NCBI GenBank assembly: GCA_024653905.1
Contig: JANLGZ010000057.1
Coordinates: forward strand, 1-10,256
Direction: 5' to 3'
From: an archaeon
GTDB taxonomy: Archaea; Iainarchaeota; Iainarchaeia; Iainarchaeales; Iainarchaeaceae
Length of the DNA stretch: 10,256 nucleotides
How positions within the stretch are numbered: position 1 is the stretch's first letter; each line of letters begins with the position of its first letter. The notes beneath the pieces are model-generated. The model was not told where the DNA came from. It worked only from the letters and a program-made list of their open reading frames with translations, and did no database searches. Both the position numbers and the translations under genes were made by a program. Shown piece by piece: positions 1 through 5,007 of the stretch.

Positions 1-1
1 T

Positions 2-262
2 GATACTGATGGGTGTGTGTTTTTTGATAAGCGGAAGTCCTACAAAAAACCTTATGTGCGTATAGCTTTGCAAATGCTAAATCCTCCTTTGATAAAACAA
101 GTTTCAAACAAACTTGAAGAATTTGACATTCATCACGGCGTTACAAAGAAAGGAACAACCATTCAGATTAATGGTTTTGATTCTGTCAAAGATTTTGTCG
201 ATAAAATTGGCTTTTCAAACGAAAGACATGCAAAGAAAATTCATAATGCCTTTAACAATTAA
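2..262 (+). CDS. LAGLIDADG homing endonuclease, C-terminal fragment (5' end outside window)
   Basis: The reading frame is open from the left edge; its first complete codon is at base 2, giving D-T-D-G-C-V-F-F. DTDG is the end of a LAGLID-D-G helix (typically GLIDTDG or GLIDADG), whose acidic residue binds the catalytic metal. About 80 residues follow, with a basic strand-like stretch (KRKSYKKPYVRI) and a terminal GFSNERHAKKI segment, an ending common in archaeal LAGLIDADG proteins. A GTG at 17 is only an internal Val codon, so the protein begins upstream of the window. The stop follows closely on the fold, with no C-terminal splicing block, so this is more likely a free-standing or intron-encoded enzyme than an intein. 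A catalytically dead, domesticated LAGLIDADG protein cannot be excluded, because the first motif is not visible. It converges on the surface-protein gene, 38 bp away. Confidence 0.8.
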   Translation, partial: DTDGCVFFDKRKSYKKPYVRIALQMLNPPLIKQVSNKLEEFDIHHGVTKKGTTIQINGFDSVKDFVDKIGFSNERHAKKIHNAFNN

Positions 263-272
263 TACTATTGTT
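254..272. terminator. Small hairpin at the convergent gene junction
   Basis: AACAAT (254-259) and ATTGTT (267-272) form a 6-bp inverted repeat with a 7-nt loop containing the TAA stop of the LAGLIDADG gene. It lies between two convergent genes and could end transcription or protect a 3' end. The stem has one G-C pair and no strong T-run follows, so support is weak. Confidence 0.25.
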
Positions 273-300
273 TGAATCCCGCTGGAGGCTTTTTGAACGG

Positions 301-1797
301 CTATTGTGTTGTTATGATTATTGCTTTTTCCACGCTTATTGGTTCGATGCTGGTTGGTTCTATATATTCGGTTCTGATATTGCACCTTGATATTTCTCCT
401 GCTCTGGTGCTGTTCGGGACATCTATTGTGAAAGGGACATTTTTGGTTTCATCCGCATTAAGTTCATCAAACTTGAAAGTGTTTATTCCTGAACCAAGTT
501 TTAACCATTCCACTCCGGGGTAATCACATACTACTCTTAATTCAAAATTTATTAGTAAAACTTCCCCTGAATTTTTGATTTCTATAAAACCAGATTGTTT
601 TGGGTAGGTGTTTCCGTCTTTTCTTATTGTGTAACTGTCTCTGATACCGCTTATGTTTATTTTTGATTCTGCTTTTTCAATTGTAAGATTAAGGTTGAAT
701 TTTTTTGAGAATGTGCTTGAACTAACCACAAATTCTCCGTTAATAATTTCCTTGTTTTTTCCAGGCCCAAACTTTGTACTATCAGGCACTCTTAATTCAA
801 CACTAACTGTTTCCTTTTGACCGGATTCCACAATTGCTAATTTTTTTTCAAAACTAAACCAACTTTTTACTTCTTCTGCATCAGTGAATTCTGTTGAAGT
901 AATATTAAGTTCAATTATCATATCTGCTATCGGAGTGTCGGTTTTGTTTTCAACAGTAATAGATTTTTCGCTTGTTGTGCCTGTTTTTACTGTTTTAAAT
1001 TCTGCTTTATTTTCAGATCCGTTGAATTCAACTTTAATGTCTTTTAAATCAAGTTTTTGCAGGTTGTATTTTCCGCTTATTTTTGCTTTGCTTGTATCAA
1101 GCCCTTCTATTCTTATTGTTCCTGTTTTAGCATCTCCGATTTCACTGCTTTTCGGATCCCTGTCAACATTAAGTGTAACTATTATCTCCCTGCTTCCGAT
1201 TGTGGCATAAAGCGGACTGCCATATTCAATACTCATTGTGTTCTTTGCATCATCATCAAGTACAAGAGCTATTTCTTTAGGCGCATTATCATTGTTTGTT
1301 ATAGTTAATGTAATTTCTTTTTTTTCTCCAGTAAAAAGATTTTCAGGAAACGAACCGCTTAATTCTATATCCATGTCTGCTTGCATTTTTATTGGAATTA
1401 CTGTTGATTCAGGGGAAACAGTTACTGGGTTTCCTGTAATTGTTTTGTAATCGGTTGCAGCAACATCAATTTTGTAAGGTCCATTTTTCAGGCTGATACT
1501 GGTTCCGCTTTGGATTGATTTTATCTGTTTATTATCGGCGCCATAAATTGCAATGGTTGCAGAAATGCTTTTTCCTTCCGTATCTTTCACATTGAAACTA
1601 ACATTTTGGTAGCTTCCGATGAAAAAATCATAAACAAAAAACAAGACTAAAAGTGCTATTATTCCTATAATTATGAATTTCCCGTATTGTTTGAGTATAC
1701 TGCTTGCAGCACCCCCTATTTCCTTTGCCTGATCCATTGGGGTTTTTTCATAGATTCCATCATCCCCCGAAGAAGGATTATCGTATTTATCGTACAT
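301..1797 (-). CDS. Membrane-anchored surface protein with beta-sandwich repeats
   Basis: A 498-aa protein with one hydrophobic segment at about residues 41-60 (FIIIGIIALLVLFFVYDFFI), preceded by a polar N-tail ending in Lys. This predicts a short cytoplasmic tail and a roughly 435-residue extracellular part. Just after the anchor, residues 65-140 resemble a carboxypeptidase-regulatory/PEGA-like domain (NVKDTEGKSISATIAIYG, then LKNGPYKIDVAATDYK). The rest reads as about three Ig-like or NEW3-like beta-sandwich units with NNDNAP..I.L and TVENKTDTPI motifs, Ser/Thr-rich and nearly Cys-free. It is probably a cell-envelope or adhesion protein; the specific role is unknown. The first possible ATG is at 1824, but the ATG at 1797 is preferred because a TATA-like element (1823-1832) overlaps the upstream ATG and sits 30 bp from 1797, suiting a leaderless mRNA. 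The stop is TAG. Confidence 0.72.
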   Translation of the reverse strand: MYDKYDNPSSGDDGIYEKTPMDQAKEIGGAASSILKQYGKFIIIGIIALLVLFFVYDFFIGSYQNVSFNVKDTEGKSISATIAIYGADNKQIKSIQSGTSISLKNGPYKIDVAATDYKTITGNPVTVSPESTVIPIKMQADMDIELSGSFPENLFTGEKKEITLTITNNDNAPKEIALVLDDDAKNTMSIEYGSPLYATIGSREIIVTLNVDRDPKSSEIGDAKTGTIRIEGLDTSKAKISGKYNLQKLDLKDIKVEFNGSENKAEFKTVKTGTTSEKSITVENKTDTPIADMIIELNITSTEFTDAEEVKSWFSFEKKLAIVESGQKETVSVELRVPDSTKFGPGKNKEIINGEFVVSSSTFSKKFNLNLTIEKAESKINISGIRDSYTIRKDGNTYPKQSGFIEIKNSGEVLLINFELRVVCDYPGVEWLKLGSGINTFKFDELNADETKNVPFTIDVPNSTRAGEISRCNIRTEYIEPTSIEPISVEKAIIITTQ

Positions 1798-1822
1798 TTT
1801 AACCAAATTAAAAAGGAAAAAC

Positions 1823-1832
1823 ATATATTAAA
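1823..1832. promoter_or_regulatory. Shared bidirectional TATA element
   Basis: ATATATTAAA on plus (TTTAATATAT on minus) is centred near 1827. It is 30 bp from the plus-strand ATG at 1857 and 30 bp from the minus-strand ATG at 1797. A-rich, BRE-like blocks flank it on both sides: GGAAAAAC before it on plus, CGAAAACG before it on minus. The geometry suits divergent leaderless transcripts competing for one TBP/TFB site. Start sites are inferred, not observed. Confidence 0.5.
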
Positions 1833-1856
1833 CGTTTTCGGAACAACTTTTTATTA

Positions 1857-2252
1857 ATGAAAATCGCATTAGCATCATCAAAGAAATCAGTTGTGCAAAT
1901 ACTTCCCTTAATTAAGGAAATTTTGGTTTCGCAAATAATCGGAGTTCAGGTTAAGGAAGCCCTTGCTGATAATAATCTTGATCTTATAAACGAAGTTTCA
2001 CAGTTAAGTGGTTTTGATTTAATTGCGGTTGTGCTTTTTTATGAAGAAGATTCTCATGATATAAAAATTCTGATGGAAAAGCTGGTTGATATTGATTTGT
2101 CAGGGAAAAAAATTATGAAGTTTTTGGAAAAAGGAGAGGATTTTTCAGAAGAAGAGGAAGCAGAAAGAATTGCGGGTGAAATTTTGGGTAAATTATTTGG
2201 AAAAAAAGAAACTCCTGTGGATGATGGTTACGGAAGTTTTACTACTCTTTAA
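1857..2252 (+). CDS. Small acidic protein of unknown function
   Basis: A 131-aa soluble protein without signal peptide or membrane segment. It begins MKIALASSKKSV, a beta-strand plus glycine-poor turn, followed by alternating helices and strands (GFDLIAVVLFYEE is a clear central strand). An acidic helix, EDFSEEEEAERIAGEILGKLFG, follows at about residues 94-115, then a short polar tail. The alternating pattern and the terminal EEAERIA-type helix faintly recall the lumazine synthase/archaeal riboflavin synthase fold, but I see no substrate-binding signature, so no function is assigned. The ATG at 1857 lacks a Shine-Dalgarno sequence; the shared TATA element 30 bp upstream suggests leaderless translation. 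Its TAA stop overlaps the opposing gene's stop in TTAA (2249-2252). Confidence 0.65.
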   Translation: MKIALASSKKSVVQILPLIKEILVSQIIGVQVKEALADNNLDLINEVSQLSGFDLIAVVLFYEEDSHDIKILMEKLVDIDLSGKKIMKFLEKGEDFSEEEEAERIAGEILGKLFGKKETPVDDGYGSFTTL

Positions 2253-3409
2253 TTTTTTTCCTTTGAACTTTTTGTGTGTTTATTTTTAGTTTTCTTTTTT
2301 TCAGGTTTTGAAAATTTTCCCTTTACCTGTTCATGCTTCTGAAGTGCCTTATTAATAAGTTCAAGTTTATCAACACTATCTTCCAACTCAATGAGTTTTT
2401 TCTCTTTTCTGGAAACGGTTTCTTGGAAATGATTTATAAGTTTGTTTTTTTCCTGCAATTCTGTTCTGAGTTCTTTTACTTCTTTTTCATATTTTTCTTC
2501 CAGAGAATTTTTTATGCTGATTTTTTCTTCCTGTAATCCCAATAATTCTTTTGAATAAGTGTTTCTCAATTGTATAGTGTCCTGTTCAATTTCTATAAGG
2601 ACTTTTTTCACATAATCCCTTTCTTTTTTTAGAATTGTTATTAGTTCAAATGTTTTTCCTGTAATTTGTGCTTCTGTTTCCTCAACAGAATTTATTCTTG
2701 ATTCTGTTTCCTGCATTTTTCTTTGATAATTTTCAAAATTTCCCCTCATATCCTCGAATGCTTTTTTCATCAGCGCTGTTTTGCCTACCAGACTTCGGGA
2801 TAATTGATTCAGCTCTGCCTCTGTTTCTATTGATGATTCTTTTTCAATCAAACCTAAAAAAGAATTTTTTCTTGTTTCCTCGTATTTTTTTCTCAGTTCA
2901 GCAATTTCATCTTCGCGTTTTTCAAGTATTTCAAGAATATTTCTCTGCGCGCCTTTTGTTTTCATTATAGGTTCATGTTTTCTTTCAAAAAGTCTGATTC
3001 TTTCAACAAGATAATTGCTCTTCAATAATATTCCGAGTGTTTTTTGCTCCAAATCAGAGTAAAGTTCAGGGACTGTTATTGTATCAGCCATTTCATGAAT
3101 ATTGTGCATTTTTGCTTTTTCTACTCTTGAATGTTCCATTTCCTTATTTCTTTTAAGAACAGTTATAAGTTGATTTAATTCTTTCAAATGGTTTCCGACA
3201 TCAAACCTGTTTGCTTCTGCTTTTTTTTCAATTTCCTGTCTTGCCAACTGAAAAAGAGAATAAAGTTCTTCTAAACCAGGAATCACAGTTTCTAAATTGT
3301 AAATAAAAGCTCTTCTTGAAAAAGCACCCCATGGTTTTCCGCTGGCCTTCTGCCGTACATCATTTATTTCATCTTCGATTTTTCCGATAAGTTCCTTCAG
3401 ACCAGGCAT
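2249..3409 (-). CDS. Long coiled-coil protein with lysine-rich tail, unknown function
   Basis: A 386-aa, strongly charged helical protein without signal peptide or transmembrane segment. Residues 1-120 are helical but less regular, including an aromatic and hydrophobic stretch (WGAFSRRAFIYNLETVIPGLEELYSLF) that may be a small folded domain. Residues about 155-360 show heptad-like Leu/Ile spacing among Glu/Lys, typical of long SMC-like or tropomyosin-like coiled coils. The last ~20 residues are very basic (KPEKKKTKNKHTKSSKEKN) and may bind nucleic acid or the membrane surface. No Walker motifs are present, so it is not a true SMC/Rad50 ATPase. A scaffold or chromosome/cell-shape role is possible but unproven. 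The ATG at 3409 has a TATA-like core 25 bp upstream inside an 18-bp palindrome, and the TrmB-like regulator gene lies just upstream on the same strand. The stop overlaps the opposing gene. Confidence 0.7.
   Translation of the reverse strand: MPGLKELIGKIEDEINDVRQKASGKPWGAFSRRAFIYNLETVIPGLEELYSLFQLARQEIEKKAEANRFDVGNHLKELNQLITVLKRNKEMEHSRVEKAKMHNIHEMADTITVPELYSDLEQKTLGILLKSNYLVERIRLFERKHEPIMKTKGAQRNILEILEKREDEIAELRKKYEETRKNSFLGLIEKESSIETEAELNQLSRSLVGKTALMKKAFEDMRGNFENYQRKMQETESRINSVEETEAQITGKTFELITILKKERDYVKKVLIEIEQDTIQLRNTYSKELLGLQEEKISIKNSLEEKYEKEVKELRTELQEKNKLINHFQETVSRKEKKLIELEDSVDKLELINKALQKHEQVKGKFSKPEKKKTKNKHTKSSKEKN
2253..2302 (+). terminator. T-rich terminator for the 1857-2252 gene, inside the opposing coding region
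   Basis: Immediately after the plus-strand stop come several T-runs (T7 at 2253-2259, then T5, T5 and T7 runs to about 2302). This is the kind of multi-T signal known to terminate archaeal transcription. The same bases, read on minus, are the AAA/AAG-rich codons of the lysine-rich tail of the coiled-coil protein. Confidence 0.45.
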
Positions 3410-3424
3410 GATAATCTTATGGTT

Positions 3425-3442
3425 TACTAATATTTATTAGTA
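3425..3442. promoter_or_regulatory. 18-bp palindrome overlapping TATA box; candidate TrmB operator
   Basis: TACTAATATTTATTAGTA is a perfect inverted repeat (8-bp arms, TT centre) between the coiled-coil gene start (3409) and the end of the trmB-like gene (3463). Read on minus, its core AATAAATATT is a TATA-like box about 25 bp upstream of the ATG, so a bound protein would block TBP. Its outer arms TACT...AGTA match the half-sites reported for characterised TrmB regulators (TACT-N(7-8)-GAGTA in Halobacterium; a TACT-type palindrome in Thermococcales). Spacing here is N10. Confidence 0.5.
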
Positions 3443-3462
3443 GCTTTTAGGCTTTTAGAGGG

Positions 3463-4197
3463 TTATGCTTTCGCAGTTTTCCAAAGTATTTGGAAATATT
3501 TTTCATAAGAATTCGCAAGTTCTTTATTGTGAATTAAAATCCCGATTGGTTTTTCAATCCAAAGAAGAATTCCTATTTTATCATTCCGAATTATTGTTTC
3601 GCTTAATGGTTCAAAACCCTGTTCGTGGAATTTTATTGTTGCATCAGGATACTGGTTTGTTGATTTAATTTTTTTCAGCCAGTTTCTTAATGATTCATTA
3701 AAAAGTAATTTTGCAGAAATTTCCTTTTGAGCTCTTCTTTTGTGATAATCAATCCAGAACACATCTCCCATCATCATTGAATCAGCAGGAGATCCAATGG
3801 TATGATGAGTTTTTCCTCCAGCTTCTAAAAGTTCATTTAGTATTTCTCGCATTCCTTTTATTCCTCTGAAAGTCATAACCTCTGGCTTTTCTTGTGAAGC
3901 TCCTTGTTTTGCCATGAGTTCAGGAAGAATTTTTTGAAAATTATCTTTTTTCTGTTCAATATATTCTAAGATGTGCTGTGGGTTTGCAGGTTGATATCTG
4001 TTTCTTTTTCCTTCTTTAAAATACGAAACAAAACCCTTGTCTATTAGTTTATTCAGGGTCATATGCACAACTGAATTGTGCAGGTTTGTTTTGTCAAGAA
4101 TAGGTCCTGCGGTTGATGTGCCAAGTTCAAGCAAAGCAATGTAAACCTTGATTTCTGCATTAGTAAGTCCTACATCTTCCAGAATGCTCGTATCCAT
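3463..4197 (-). CDS. TrmB-family transcriptional regulator
   Basis: A 244-aa protein with the layout of archaeal TrmB-like regulators. Residues about 8-70 form a winged helix-turn-helix (DVGLTNAEIKVYIALLELG, then HNSVVHMTLNKLIDKGFVSY and the wing KEGKRNRYQPANP). A short linker helix (HILEYIEQKKDNFQKILPEL) likely dimerises. Residues about 100-244 form the effector half, with family motifs FRGIKGMREILNELL, WIDYHKRRAQKEISAKLLFNES and GILIHNKELANSYEKYFQILW. It lacks the long sugar-binding C-terminus of Pyrococcus TrmB, so the ligand is unknown; it belongs to the shorter subgroup common in small archaeal genomes. The ATG at 4197 has a TTTAAA-containing TATA-like element centred 26-27 bp upstream, suggesting a leaderless mRNA. 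It could regulate the adjacent coiled-coil gene through the 3425-3442 palindrome and perhaps the divergent zinc-finger cluster. Confidence 0.85.
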   Translation of the reverse strand: MDTSILEDVGLTNAEIKVYIALLELGTSTAGPILDKTNLHNSVVHMTLNKLIDKGFVSYFKEGKRNRYQPANPQHILEYIEQKKDNFQKILPELMAKQGASQEKPEVMTFRGIKGMREILNELLEAGGKTHHTIGSPADSMMMGDVFWIDYHKRRAQKEISAKLLFNESLRNWLKKIKSTNQYPDATIKFHEQGFEPLSETIIRNDKIGILLWIEKPIGILIHNKELANSYEKYFQILWKTAKA

Positions 4198-4219
4198 AAT
4201 ATAAGTACTCTATTGAACA

Positions 4220-4229
4220 ATTTAAACCT
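4220..4229 (-). promoter_or_regulatory. TATA-like promoter of the trmB-like gene
   Basis: Read on minus, GGTTTAAATTG contains a TTTAAA core centred near 4223.5, which is 26-27 bp upstream of the ATG at 4197. This is the archaeal TATA-to-start distance, so transcription probably starts at or next to the ATG. A small inverted repeat ATTG-AA-CAAT (4212-4221) abuts it. Confidence 0.4.
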
Positions 4230-4235
4230 ATTGTT

Positions 4236-4259
4236 TTATCCTCCTTTTTTGGAGAATAA
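4236..4259. repeat. Imperfect inverted repeat in the divergent intergenic region
   Basis: TTAT-C-CTCC, six T, then GGAG-A-ATAA: 9-nt arms with one mismatch (C opposite A), between the divergent trmB-like and zinc-finger genes. It could be an operator for either gene or chance in AT-rich DNA. No RNA gene is apparent. Confidence 0.3.
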
Positions 4260-4282
4260 GTGTATATCTATCGCTTCTGTGC

Positions 4283-4292
4283 AATATTAGTA
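4283..4292 (-). promoter_or_regulatory. Half-site matching the putative TrmB operator
   Basis: AATATTAGTA is the exact reverse complement of bases 3425-3434, one arm plus centre of the 18-bp palindrome. It lies about 30 bp upstream of the zinc-finger ATG and about 20 bp downstream of a TATA-like TGTATATCTAT (4261-4271), near the expected transcription start. A 10-nt match in AT-rich DNA could be chance. Confidence 0.3.
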
Positions 4293-4308
4293 GGTCCGGA
4301 TGTGGACA

Positions 4309-4313
4309 GGAGG
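4309..4313 (+). promoter_or_regulatory. Shine-Dalgarno sequence deciding the zinc-finger start
   Basis: GGAGG lies 6 nt before the ATG at 4320. It selects this ATG over an in-frame GTG at 4260 that has no ribosome binding site. Confidence 0.7.
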
Positions 4314-4319
4314 CATAGT

Positions 4320-4463
4320 ATGTTAGTGTGTTCGTTTTGCGGAAAGAAGTTTGAAAGAAACTTAGGTGCTGATGCACAGAAACATCTTAGTCACCATGCA
4401 GGGATTTATGCAAAAGTACTAAAAGTCGACAACAATTTGGGGCGTTCAATAAAGTACAGTTAA
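4320..4463 (+). CDS. 47-aa C2H2 zinc-finger microprotein
   Basis: A 47-aa protein that is essentially one zinc finger. Cys4-x2-Cys7 (CSFC) is followed by GKKFERNLGADAQKHLSHHAG with His22, His25 and His26, giving CX2CX14HX2-3H, close to the classical CX2CX12HX3-5H spacing. The hydrophobic finger residues Phe11 and Leu23 are present. The short tail is basic (KVLKVDNNLGRSIKYS). The start is fixed by GGAGG with 6-nt spacing. Single-finger C2H2 microproteins occur in archaea as small DNA-, RNA- or protein-binding factors; the target here is unknown. It diverges from the trmB-like gene and is followed after 9 bp by a membrane-protein gene with its own GGTGA Shine-Dalgarno sequence, so it is likely the first gene of a small operon. 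Confidence 0.7.
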   Translation: MLVCSFCGKKFERNLGADAQKHLSHHAGIYAKVLKVDNNLGRSIKYS

Positions 4464-4472
4464 GGTGAAAAA

Positions 4473-4829
4473 ATGTTACTGGATGTATTTGTGCATTTGA
4501 TTAGCTTTGATGTTGCTTGGTTTATTCCCTTCATAATGAATAACCTGATTTGGGTTTTTTTCCTTGCAACTCTTGCTCATTTTATTTACGAAAAAAATCT
4601 TTTATTTGGAACAATTTTTGTCGCAATTTACCTTTATGCTACTTTTGATTTTGCAAATGTTTTCGGGTGGGTTTTTCAGAAAGGTTTTTTCTGGGCTCCG
4701 TTGCTTGTATTCCTTGCTTTAACAGTTTATGATGCGTTTTTCAAAAATGGTTTGAATTTTTTAAGAAGACCGATATTTGCAGGAGCGATATTCTACTCTG
4801 CATTGTTTTTCATAAATGTGGTGATATGA
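4473..4829 (+). CDS. Four-helix integral membrane protein, unknown family
   Basis: A 118-aa, very hydrophobic protein with four likely transmembrane helices at about residues 17-39, 43-66, 71-91 and 99-117, and short loops. Loop charges (YEKN between helices 1 and 2; KNGLNFLRR between 3 and 4) suggest those loops face the cytoplasm. Aromatic residues are frequent (FGWVFQKGFFWAP). No catalytic or transport motif is recognised. The ATG at 4473 is preceded by GGTGA (4464-4468), a good Shine-Dalgarno at 4-nt spacing. It lies 9 bp after the zinc-finger gene, and its TGA is immediately followed by the ATG of a 48-aa membrane protein, so the two are probably made together and may associate. Confidence 0.65.
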   Translation: MLLDVFVHLISFDVAWFIPFIMNNLIWVFFLATLAHFIYEKNLLFGTIFVAIYLYATFDFANVFGWVFQKGFFWAPLLVFLALTVYDAFFKNGLNFLRRPIFAGAIFYSALFFINVVI

Positions 4830-4976
4830 ATGCTGTTCAAAAGTTTTTCGCAGGCAATTTTCATTTCTTTGGTGGTTTTTGTTGTTTTGCTGATGATTGG
4901 TTTTGAAGGTTCTTTTTTTGGTTCGATTATTGTTTTTTTAATGGCTTTTCTGGAGCTTTTTGGGGCAAGATGGTAG
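4830..4976 (+). CDS. 48-aa two-helix membrane microprotein
   Basis: An open frame of 48 codons begins directly after the TGA of the preceding membrane-protein gene (TGA-ATG, zero gap). The peptide starts MLFKSFSQAIFISLVVFVV and has two hydrophobic segments, about residues 8-25 and 29-44, separated by FEG and ending GARW before TAG. Length, hydrophobicity and the tight junction favour a real, translationally coupled microprotein, perhaps a subunit or modulator of the upstream membrane protein. An alternative ATG four bases earlier (4826, another frame) gives a shorter, non-hairpin peptide and is less likely. The family is not recognised. Confidence 0.55.
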   Translation: MLFKSFSQAIFISLVVFVVLLMIGFEGSFFGSIIVFLMAFLELFGARW

Positions 4977-4978
4977 GA

Positions 4979-4987
4979 ATAAATACT
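4979..4987 (+). promoter_or_regulatory. TATA-like element upstream of the MBL nuclease gene
   Basis: ATAAATACT is centred about 25 bp upstream of the ATG at 5008, the spacing expected for a leaderless archaeal transcript. It supports 5008 rather than the TTG at 4990 as the start and implies that the nuclease-rhomboid pair has its own promoter. Confidence 0.4.
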
Positions 4988-5007
4988 AATTGAAACTTAC
5001 TCTACTA

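Noticed and set aside
17..262. GTG at 17 as the start of the LAGLIDADG frame
   Set aside because: The frame is open upstream to the edge and the missing residues include the catalytic DTDG motif.
263..300. GTTTGAATCCCGC resembling a tRNA T-loop and 3' exon after the endonuclease gene
   Set aside because: The matching 5' T-stem strand is absent (only one pair forms), position 56 would be T instead of C, and no acceptor partner is visible.
272..523. Plus-strand open frame over the 3' part of the surface-protein gene
   Set aside because: Antisense shadow of a longer gene with coherent beta-domain repeats; TTG start and no ribosome binding site.
884..1450. Several plus-strand hydrophobic frames opposite the surface-protein gene
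   Set aside because: They mirror Ser/Thr/Lys-rich codons on the other strand and resemble no known protein.
1798..1824. ATG at 1824 as start of the surface protein
   Set aside because: It overlaps the probable TATA element, adds a hydrophobic MFFLFNLVK stretch not needed by the fold, and has no Shine-Dalgarno sequence; still possible.
4260..4319. GTG at 4260 as start of the zinc-finger protein
   Set aside because: No Shine-Dalgarno sequence there, while GGAGG sits 6 nt before the ATG at 4320, and the extra 20 residues overlap promoter-like DNA.
4990..5007. TTG start for the MBL nuclease
   Set aside because: Only a distant GGTAGGA lies upstream; the ATG at 5008 has a TATA-like element at leaderless spacing.
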